21,094 bases of DNA, from positions 1-21,094 of the IMG/VR virus record IMGVR_UViG_3300021185_001873; one strand, 5' to 3'. The notes under the pieces were generated by a model. It was given only the letters and a program-made list of their open reading frames with translations, was not told where the DNA came from and did not search any database. Shown here piece after piece: positions 15,677-21,094 of the stretch (position 1 is the first letter of the stretch; each line of letters starts with the position of its first letter). Made by a program: the position numbers and the translations under genes. This DNA comes from a virus.

Positions 15677-16340
15677 AAGTGTAAGTAAACTTCAGATCTA
15701 CATCAGGAGAAACTCTTACATACTCTTCTCTCAATGCTCTAGCATCTTGTGCTAATAGATATCCATCTACAAACTTTCTAATGTCTGCTCTCTCCCTATT
15801 ACCGTTGATTGCTACAATCATATGTTTCAACCTAGTAGTAACTTCTGGAACATCATTCTTGTTGATCTTCTGTAAACCTTTGATCTCTTGATCAATAGAT
15901 AACTCGTCTCCGTGAGTAAATACCTTGAAGATAACTTCGTAACCTGATTTTGGTAACTTCACAGGAAACTCTTTACTCTCTCTCTGATACTCTACCTCAT
16001 GTGGTTTAGCATCTAATAAAGATAGATCTACTTCTACCTGCTCTCCATTGTACTCTACTGGGTAATCCTTTCCATAAGATAAAATACGAGCAGCTATCAT
16101 AATAGCATTCTTATCTCCTACTAATAGATCATTGTAGTCAAACTCTGTTACTAGTAATGACTTCAATAACTTATCAATAACAGTTCCGTTCTTGATGTAG
16201 TTCTGATTGGTAAGGATATCTTCCTCTTTAGCAGTCATGTATTTCATCTCTACTTCTCCTGATGCTAAAGGATGTCCTTCAGGGTAAAGTAAACCTTTGG
16301 AAGGTAACTCGATGATCTCTGTGGGTAATGTAAACTCCAT
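15609..16340 (-). CDS. gp26-like baseplate hub / tape-measure chaperone protein
   Basis: This 243-residue protein matches the T4 gp26-like family of baseplate hub assembly proteins as seen in marine T4-like phages. It begins TLPTEIIELPSKGLLYPEGH (a 'PS.G..YP' signature), followed by VEMKYMTAKEEDILTNQNYI and KNGTVIDKLLKSLL (about 30-65). Later come a middle beta region (EVIFKVFTHGDELSI) and LPIGINFFWPDA at the end. In T4, gp26 acts with gp51 in central hub assembly. In many other tailed phages the equivalent position holds tape-measure chaperones. The final codons pass through a run of seven Ts, from which the gp51-like frame can be reached. The ATG at 16340 follows an AT-rich gap with a terminator and a TATTTATA motif, so transcription may restart here. 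Family call is good; chaperone role is inference. Confidence 0.82.
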   Translation of the reverse strand: MEFTLPTEIIELPSKGLLYPEGHPLASGEVEMKYMTAKEEDILTNQNYIKNGTVIDKLLKSLLVTEFDYNDLLVGDKNAIMIAARILSYGKDYPVEYNGEQVEVDLSLLDAKPHEVEYQRESKEFPVKLPKSGYEVIFKVFTHGDELSIDQEIKGLQKINKNDVPEVTTRLKHMIVAINGNRERADIRKFVDGYLLAQDARALREEYVRVSPDVDLKFTYTYDDGSDEEVTLPIGINFFWPDA

Positions 16341-16368
16341 AAAACTTGTTTAGTTATAACTTATCATA

Positions 16369-16377
16369 TATAAATAT
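16369..16377 (-). promoter_or_regulatory. ATATTTATA motif before the gp26-like gene
   Basis: The minus strand reads ATATTTATATATGATAAG, with the motif about 29 bases upstream of the ATG at 16340 and directly after a terminator. It differs at one position from the CTATTTATA copies elsewhere. A promoter after a terminator makes sense if the chaperone-tape measure genes are controlled separately. Confidence 0.42.
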
Positions 16378-16382
16378 CTAAG

Positions 16383-16411
16383 AAAAAAAAACCTAGACAT
16401 AAGCCTAGGTT
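16383..16411 (-). terminator. Rho-independent terminator after the acidic 208-residue gene
   Basis: On the minus strand AACCTAG, an eight-base loop GCTTATGT and CTAGGTT form a 7-bp stem followed directly by a long T run (16389-16383). It lies 25 bases after the stop at 16436 and ends the sheath-tube-acidic protein unit. Confidence 0.8.
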
Positions 16412-16435
16412 CTTTCAATCAAATATTTTATAAGA

Positions 16436-17062
16436 TTACTTTTCAGAATACTTTCTTTCGTATGTCTTTTGACAGTTACCGTATTCTTTGTGAAGACCTT
16501 TTACAATCTTCTTCATCTCATTCATCTTTCTATTATCGATAATACCTGCTAAAGAAGTGTCTTCTTCTAAAGAGTTGATCTTAGATTCGTATGCTGCAAT
16601 AATCTCTGAGATGACCTCTAACTGCATCTCCATTGCTCCTTTACTACAAGTTCTTTCTATGATCTTTGCTACCTCTTCTGCTGTAGTACCTTTTAGAGCT
16701 TCTTGAACATATTCTTTTACCTCATCAGAAACTTCAGTAGATACTTCTACCTCTGGCATCATTTCGCCTTCCTCAACTTCTTCTTCAGTATTCTCTCCTA
16801 AATGAGATGCATCAATATCCATTGGTGCTAATGCTTTCTCTATCTCACCACATAAATACTGTGCGACATCTTCTGCATAAAACATCTCACCACTGTCTTG
16901 ATGATCTTGGTAAATGTCTTTTGCACACTGTAAGAACTTCTCTAATAAAGGTTGACTTGTTAGTCCCTCTATTCTGTCCTTAGTGTCTTGATCTTCTGCT
17001 AACATACTAACTGAGGTTAGTTTGTTTTCTGTCAAGAACTTTCTGATATTGAAGTTATCCAT
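16436..17062 (-). CDS. Acidic helical protein of unknown function, possible prohead-targeted or tail-assembly protein
   Basis: I do not recognise a named family. The 208 residues are strongly acidic and helical. The N-terminus MDNFNIRKFLTENKLTS is followed by helices (residues 30-80), a glutamate-rich stretch near 90-110 (ENTEEEVEEGEMMPEVEV), and more helices with a charged, basic C-terminus (KTYERKYSEK). The opening resembles the capsid-targeting sequences of T4 internal proteins (short, with F..F(L/I).E), and FLTE|N fits the LxE preference of the T4-type prohead protease. This is a pattern match only. Four cysteines are present, with no signal peptide or membrane segment. It starts 8 bases after the tail tube gene and is followed by a strong terminator, so it is co-expressed with sheath and tube. 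A tail-assembly chaperone or virion protein are the alternatives. Confidence 0.7.
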   Translation of the reverse strand: MDNFNIRKFLTENKLTSVSMLAEDQDTKDRIEGLTSQPLLEKFLQCAKDIYQDHQDSGEMFYAEDVAQYLCGEIEKALAPMDIDASHLGENTEEEVEEGEMMPEVEVSTEVSDEVKEYVQEALKGTTAEEVAKIIERTCSKGAMEMQLEVISEIIAAYESKINSLEEDTSLAGIIDNRKMNEMKKIVKGLHKEYGNCQKTYERKYSEK

Positions 17063-17070
17063 AATCTTTA

Positions 17071-17556
17071 TTAGAAGTTTAGTACTGCGTAATCAAATGC
17101 TAAGGTCATATCAATAGATACTGCTTCTGCACTTGACCAGTCATATGATCCGAAGTTAGAAGATTCTACGAATGCTCCTTTCAAGATCCACTCTCCAACG
17201 ATATCCCCTACAGGACCTAATACGTTGAAAGTTACATCTTTCTTGTAAAGATCTGAGTAGTTAGCACGACCTGTTACTGATTCATATCCTGCTCTAGCCC
17301 ACTCCATTACTGCCTGAGTGCCTGAAGGTGTGATTGGATCATATAATGATACTGACATATTCTGCCAATCTCTCTTACCTCTCAATCTACGATAAGTATT
17401 GATGTGGTGTAAGGTAATGGGCTGATCACTGAACTGTGGTGCGTTCGCTGTCTTCACTAAGTATGAAGGAATACCGTCAATGTACATGATGAACCTATTT
17501 TGAACTTTTGGTTCAAAAGCGTTGAACATGATTTCGTTAGCGTCTAATATTGGCAT
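17071..17556 (-). CDS. Tail tube protein (gp19-like)
   Basis: This 161-residue protein forms the inner tube through which DNA leaves the virion. It has the T4 gp19-type layout: FEPKVQNRFIMYIDGIPSYLV at the N-terminus (about 14-34), a middle segment HHINTYRRLRGKRDWQNMSVSLYDP (about 50-74) and a C-terminal SIDMTLAFDYAVL typical of the closing strands. The length matches T4 gp19 (163 residues). It directly follows the sheath gene, separated by 31 bases containing CTATTTATAATAAAG. The start is ATG at 17556; no Shine-Dalgarno is present. Identification is secure from sequence and position. Confidence 0.94.
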   Translation of the reverse strand: MPILDANEIMFNAFEPKVQNRFIMYIDGIPSYLVKTANAPQFSDQPITLHHINTYRRLRGKRDWQNMSVSLYDPITPSGTQAVMEWARAGYESVTGRANYSDLYKKDVTFNVLGPVGDIVGEWILKGAFVESSNFGSYDWSSAEAVSIDMTLAFDYAVLNF

Positions 17557-17578
17557 CTTATTACGTTTTTTACTTTAT

Positions 17579-17587
17579 TATAAATAG
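17579..17587 (-). promoter_or_regulatory. CTATTTATA motif between sheath and tube genes
   Basis: The minus strand reads CTATTTATAATAAAG immediately after the sheath stop codon and 23 bases before the tube ATG. It includes a TATAAT word. It would allow tube expression above that of sheath; a processing site is the alternative. Confidence 0.45.
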
Positions 17588-19720
17588 TTAGACTTCAAAT
17601 CTTGCACCAGTTGGTTCTACTACGAAATCAAGTACTATAAACTCTGCAGTTTTAGTAGGTTGAATGTAGATCTGACCTACTAACATATTTCTATCAACTA
17701 CATCCGCTGGATTGTTGATATCATCCATTACAACTCTAAATGCATATAAACCTTCTCTCTGTACTACTATGTCTAAGTAAGGATTTACTGCTGCTAAGAA
17801 TCTGTTTCTTGTAGCGATTGAGTTTTGTTCGAACACTAAGTTGTTAGCTTGATTACCAATGAATCTCTTCAAGGTGATCAATAGTCTTCTAACGTTTACT
17901 CTATCTAAAGCACTTGGCTTAGTCTGTAATGTTTTCTGACCGTATGCTACAACTCCTGTTCCTGGGAAGGTTGCTAATGGGTTTACCTTAGCTGAGTAAA
18001 GTGAATCTCTATCTGTCTTAGATAACTTTCTCTCTGCTCTCAATACTCCAGGAATACCGCCTCTTACCATACCTGCTGGTGCAAACCATGATGCTGCTAC
18101 TGAATCTGAGAAGGCATAAACACCTGGCATAACAACTGATGCTGGAGACCAAATCTGTTTACCTATTCCTTGAGTCTGTACTTTTACCCACGGCCAGTAA
18201 GTTGCTGCATAAGAACTGTTTAGCTCTTTTGCTTCTACTACTGCATCTCCTACTGCTGCTCCATAAGGTACAGTGTCTAAGATGTAAATAGAATCTCCTC
18301 TCTCTTGTACTAAGTCTAAATACTTACCTACTGTAGTAGCATGTTGTTGTTGATTCAAACCTGGTGTTACTAAAACATCAAATCTGTAACCCTCTGTATT
18401 GTTTAGGACTTTTACTGCGTTAGAGTATCCAGGAACATCTCCTGCTAGTGCTTCGATACCTTCTGTATCGTCACCGTTGATCTCATGTAAGAACTTAGCT
18501 CCTGCTGGTGCTATTGAACCTTGACCACTGATAAAAGGAATAACACCTTCTGCTCCTGCTAAGACGTCTAAGTCTGCTGCAAATGCTGCTTTAGGTTTCC
18601 CTGAGTTATCAAAGTAATCTGGTTGCTGTACGTTTACTGACTGTACTCTTACTAATCTTGATCTGTTTGGATATTCACCGTACTCCTGTACTGCGTCACC
18701 TTCAGCATTCAATGCGTAATGTGTATCACCGATAACTGCTGCAATGTAGTTCTCAGAATTTGGATCTAAGTTTACATTACTATATGTCTCTAAGAAGATA
18801 GGAGTCTTATCTGTATCATCACCTCTTCTGATGTAAATATCAAATACACCTAAATCAGAATCTACATCTCTCAACTCTACTCTGAAGTTGTCAACAGTAC
18901 CAGCATCTACTGAACCATCGTCCTGTACAGAACCTGATGAGTTGAATATCTCTCCTTTACCTAATGTTTCTAAAGTGAAGAAGGTACTTGGAGCTGATAC
19001 GTTAGTACCACCTGCTAAAGTTCCTACTAATTCTTCTGCTGCTCCTTCTGCTACTTTTACTTCTAAACCTTCGTAAGTAATACCAGCTACTGTTGAGTTG
19101 ATATCTACACTTGTTCCTGTACCTCCGTAAATCAACTCTAAAGATAAACCTAAGTTTGAGTTGAAAGAGCTTGATAGGTTAGTGATTGCACCTACTGCAG
19201 TTGCTGCTGTCTCTACGAAGAAGATAGGAGATTGATCTACTGGGATACCTAAAGTAGGATCTGAGAAGATAAATCTGTAAGTCTCACCACTGTGGGTAAA
19301 CTTGAACTCGTGATCAGTAACTGTACCGAAGTCTGAAGTCAAGATTGATGCTGCTAAATCTGCTGTTGCTGTAGAAATACTTCCACCTACTGTTTCACCT
19401 GCTACTACTGCTGACTCTGCTGCTGCCCATGTATCTGATGGTTCAACAACTCTAGTCATCAATAAAGAAGTTCCTCCTTGCTCGAAGTATTTCTCTGCTG
19501 ATACTGAAGATAGGTGTTGGTAGTAGTCTGATCCTGAAAGGAATCTATCACCAAAGATAGATACATACTCACTGTAAGATCTTACAATAGTAGGAATATC
19601 AATTGGTCCTTTTACTGCTGGACCTACAACCGCTGTAGATACTTCAGCTGGTGCTGGTGTCAAGTAAGAAAGATCTTGCTCTCTAGTAAATACACCTGGG
19701 GATACTATTCTCTCTGCCAT
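17588..19720 (-). CDS. Contractile tail sheath protein (gp18-like)
   Basis: This 710-residue protein forms the contractile sheath around the tube. The N-terminal arm (MAERIVSPGVFTREQD, then GPAVKGPIDIPTIVRSYSEY to about residue 52) and the C-terminal domain are characteristic. The C-terminal domain includes SATYWPW-like WPWVKVQ, GIPGVLRAERKLS, FPGTGVVAYGQKTL, RVNVRRLLITLKRFI and the closing IYIQPTKTAEFIVLDFVVEPTGARFEV region. Together these make the polymerising core. Residues about 110-400 are a threonine/glycine/aspartate-rich insertion, probably surface-exposed beta domains, which explains the length near that of T4 gp18 (659 residues). Two AT-rich TATTTATT motifs and a terminator-like hairpin lie upstream, so the gene probably has its own promoter. 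The start is ATG 19720 with leader CAATCTCATTACAACATG. Identification is secure. Confidence 0.95.
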   Translation of the reverse strand: MAERIVSPGVFTREQDLSYLTPAPAEVSTAVVGPAVKGPIDIPTIVRSYSEYVSIFGDRFLSGSDYYQHLSSVSAEKYFEQGGTSLLMTRVVEPSDTWAAAESAVVAGETVGGSISTATADLAASILTSDFGTVTDHEFKFTHSGETYRFIFSDPTLGIPVDQSPIFFVETAATAVGAITNLSSSFNSNLGLSLELIYGGTGTSVDINSTVAGITYEGLEVKVAEGAAEELVGTLAGGTNVSAPSTFFTLETLGKGEIFNSSGSVQDDGSVDAGTVDNFRVELRDVDSDLGVFDIYIRRGDDTDKTPIFLETYSNVNLDPNSENYIAAVIGDTHYALNAEGDAVQEYGEYPNRSRLVRVQSVNVQQPDYFDNSGKPKAAFAADLDVLAGAEGVIPFISGQGSIAPAGAKFLHEINGDDTEGIEALAGDVPGYSNAVKVLNNTEGYRFDVLVTPGLNQQQHATTVGKYLDLVQERGDSIYILDTVPYGAAVGDAVVEAKELNSSYAATYWPWVKVQTQGIGKQIWSPASVVMPGVYAFSDSVAASWFAPAGMVRGGIPGVLRAERKLSKTDRDSLYSAKVNPLATFPGTGVVAYGQKTLQTKPSALDRVNVRRLLITLKRFIGNQANNLVFEQNSIATRNRFLAAVNPYLDIVVQREGLYAFRVVMDDINNPADVVDRNMLVGQIYIQPTKTAEFIVLDFVVEPTGARFEV

Positions 19721-19748
19721 GTTGTAATGAGATTGTTAGTTTATTTCT

Positions 19749-19757
19749 AATAAATAG
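19749..19757 (-). promoter_or_regulatory. CTATTTATT motif before the sheath gene
   Basis: The minus strand reads CTATTTATTAGAAATAAAC, with the motif about 29 bases upstream of the sheath ATG. It is a one-base variant of CTATTTATA and a candidate promoter for sheath, tube and the acidic protein. Confidence 0.42.
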
Positions 19758-19806
19758 TTGAAGAACTCTCAAACATTAGTTATCATGTTCAAGGGATTAT
19801 TTCAAT

Positions 19807-19815
19807 AATAAATAG
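19807..19815 (-). promoter_or_regulatory. Second CTATTTATT motif, next to a weak terminator
   Basis: The minus strand reads CTATTTATTATTGAAATAATC right after the T tract of a hairpin at 19815-19837. It lies about 87 bases from the sheath start. It could be a second promoter copy or part of the 3' end of the preceding transcript. Confidence 0.3.
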
Positions 19816-19837
19816 AAAAAGAGGTACTAAAACCCCT
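19815..19837 (-). terminator. Weak terminator-like hairpin after the coiled-coil gene
   Basis: On the minus strand AGGGG, an eight-base loop and CCTCT form a 5-bp stem with one G-T pair, followed by TTTTTC. It lies two bases after the stop at 19839. The short stem makes it at best a partial terminator. Confidence 0.5.
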
Positions 19838-19838
19838 A

Positions 19839-20096
19839 TTACTTTTCTTCTGCAGGGATAAACTCTTCAGCTTCTAAATCTACTGTACCAGGTCCATATG
19901 CTTCTGTGAGTTCTTCTCCTAATGCTTTCTCTAGTTCTAGGGTTTCATCTAAGAAGGTTAGCACCTGGTTTCTCTTTGCTTCTAAAGTTGCTCTATCAAT
20001 ATCCAAGTTTCCTAACTCCTGGATTACTGCTTGTCTTCTTTGTTGAGTATCATTGATTCTTTGTACTTGATCCTCTGTTAGTTTTTGATTTGCCAT
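19839..20096 (-). CDS. Small coiled-coil phage protein, 85 residues
   Basis: The first about 65 residues form one long predicted helix with heptad-like spacing (LTEDQVQRINDTQQRRQAVI, later RATLEAKRNQVLTFLDETLE). After these come EAYGPGTVDLEAEEFIPAEEK, an acidic tail. Small proteins with this layout (a helix, then 'YG.G.(I/V)DL..GEF') are frequent in marine phage genomes near structural genes, but I know no proven function. It may be a virion assembly factor or minor component. The ATG at 20096 lacks an adjacent Shine-Dalgarno; AAAGGAGAT occurs about 45 bases upstream, too far to serve it. A weak terminator follows, separating it from the sheath gene. Confidence 0.75.
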   Translation of the reverse strand: MANQKLTEDQVQRINDTQQRRQAVIQELGNLDIDRATLEAKRNQVLTFLDETLELEKALGEELTEAYGPGTVDLEAEEFIPAEEK

Positions 20097-20189
20097 TTTA
20101 CTGTTTCTATTGTTTATTATTATGTTTTGATTTTATCTCCTTTAGTATCTATTACTATCTAATAACTATTCTATTGATAGAAAGATCTC

Positions 20190-21083
20190 CTATTTCTGTT
20201 TATTTATCAACTCAAATATCTTCTGTTGATCAAACTTTATGGTATCTAAATAAGGACACTCATAAGGGGTTCCTGTAAACTGATAGTCAAATAAATAACT
20301 GTCTGGTAAGCAAATACCATCTGGTGTATCTGCTACAACATTTAAATGTGATTCATAACCAAATACCTTAGGAGAAGTTCCTATCCACAATACTGTAGAT
20401 TGTAAACCTAATGCTGCTGCTGCATGTTGTAAACAGGAGTCAATAAATACTCTCTTCTGAGATACTAATAACATAGAGAATAACTCCATATTAGTCATTG
20501 ACTTGTCTACTACCTCTACATTTGGTAAATGCTGTGATCCTGTTCTACATACCTGAATAACATGAAAGCCTGCTTTGTTTAGTTGATCAGCAATATCTAA
20601 TGCTACACTGTAAGGCATGTCTCTGGTCCAGGAATAAGGTAACTGTTGGTCACTCAAAGGACCTCCATTGGTCTGAAGAACTGCTACAGGCTTATCTCTC
20701 TTCCATGCCTGAATACCTACATCCTTTTGTACTGAGTTGAAGATAAGTTCTGGTTTCTCTTTCTTGTACTTTAGATCATAGAGTTTTGACCAGTTTTCAA
20801 TCAAAGGTAACTTCTTGTTGATATGATCTGTAGTGAAGTAAGGTTCATGCTTGAACATTAGACTGTCCTTACCCTCAATGTAATCCTGATAGAAATAAGG
20901 AGTGTTACCTATTGCATAAACTCTATCTACAAAACTAAGGTTTAGAAAGACTTCAGGATATGCACAGATAACTAATAACTCCCTGGTAGGGTGAGTCTTC
21001 TTGATAGACTTAGCTATTGCTGTAGCTGCTACATGCTTTCCTAATCCTCCTTCAATGTGAAATATTGAATACTTCTTTGACAT
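20190..21083 (-). CDS. GT-B glycosyltransferase, GT9 (heptosyltransferase-like)
   Basis: This 297-residue protein resembles the ADP-heptose:LPS heptosyltransferase-like GT9 family, which transfers sugars from nucleotide donors. The N-terminal half begins with YSIFHIEGGLGKHVAATAIA (5-24), equivalent to the GGLGD.L.A acceptor-side loop. The C-terminal half holds FIDSCLQHAAAALGLQSTVLW (213-233) and GTSPKVFGYESHLNV (235-249), matching the donor-site pattern D.G..H.AAALG.P.V.L.G.T.P..FG. Residue changes from the bacterial signature (SCLQ in place of TGPM) suggest a different donor or acceptor. No membrane anchor or signal is seen, so it works in the cytoplasm. It lies upstream of the tail genes; it might glycosylate virion proteins or alter host surface sugars, but the target cannot be told from the sequence. 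The ATG at 21083 has leader AAAGAGTTATTATG. Confidence 0.85.
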   Translation of the reverse strand: MSKKYSIFHIEGGLGKHVAATAIAKSIKKTHPTRELLVICAYPEVFLNLSFVDRVYAIGNTPYFYQDYIEGKDSLMFKHEPYFTTDHINKKLPLIENWSKLYDLKYKKEKPELIFNSVQKDVGIQAWKRDKPVAVLQTNGGPLSDQQLPYSWTRDMPYSVALDIADQLNKAGFHVIQVCRTGSQHLPNVEVVDKSMTNMELFSMLLVSQKRVFIDSCLQHAAAALGLQSTVLWIGTSPKVFGYESHLNVVADTPDGICLPDSYLFDYQFTGTPYECPYLDTIKFDQQKIFELINKQK

Positions 21084-21094
21084 AATAACTCTTT

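Noticed and set aside
20090-20278. 62-residue plus-strand frame across the gap before the glycosyltransferase end
   Set aside because: It overlaps the glycosyltransferase gene antisense, is low-complexity and hydrophobic from AT-rich DNA, and would be the only gene on the plus strand.
1-21094. tRNA genes, CRISPR arrays, insertion sequences, integrase or attachment sites
   Set aside because: No cloverleaf-like segment, repeat-spacer array, transposase or integrase motif was seen on either strand.

Overview
This window looks like part of the genome of a lytic, contractile-tailed phage (myovirus) distantly related to T4, in the 'far-T4' sense. All 19 genes I accept lie on the minus strand, tightly packed, with stop/start overlaps or short AT-rich gaps. 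The DNA is AT-rich. Almost no gene has a Shine-Dalgarno sequence before its start; starts follow A/T-rich leaders such as AAAGTTA-ATG. That would fit a Bacteroidota host, but host assignment is inference.

Read in the direction of transcription (high to low coordinates), the first half is a virion module: a GT9-like glycosyltransferase (21083-20190), a small coiled-coil protein (20096-19839), tail sheath (19720-17588), tail tube (17556-17071), an acidic helical protein of unknown role (17062-16436), a gp26-like and a gp51-like tail/hub assembly protein in overlapping frames (16340-15344), the tape measure (15310-13097), a tube-initiator/baseplate protein (13094-11874), a LysM baseplate protein (11884-11579), a very large baseplate hub ending in a zinc peptidase-like domain (11582-8175), and a probable virion protein of unknown role (8173-7592). 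This is the canonical contractile-tail order: sheath, tube, chaperones, tape measure, tube initiator, LysM, hub.

The second half is a DNA metabolism module: a short, divergent family-A DNA polymerase (7534-6200), an unknown 146-residue protein (6170-5730), a gp32-like single-stranded DNA binding protein (5658-4855), a UvsX/RecA-like recombinase (4843-3761), a T4 RNase H-like 5'-3' exonuclease (3804-2737), a DnaB/gp41-like helicase (2687-1302), then ribonucleotide reductase NrdB (1217-234) and the start of NrdA (223-1, cut by the window edge). Together these could open, coat, copy and recombine DNA and supply deoxynucleotides.

The most interesting points are: (1) a seven-T run where the gp26-like frame can slip +1 (or -2) into the gp51-like frame, just before the tape measure, recalling the lambda G/GT frameshift; (2) a family-A polymerase with intact palm/finger motifs but an apparently decayed proofreading domain, where T4 would use a family-B enzyme; (3) a peptidase-like domain fused to the baseplate hub; (4) a gp32-like protein with no cysteines and a bacterial-SSB-like C-terminal tip; and (5) a recurrent intergenic CTATTTATA motif that may be a late promoter or an mRNA processing site. 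No tRNA, CRISPR array, insertion sequence or integrase was seen, and no gene-free stretch exceeds 300 bases.
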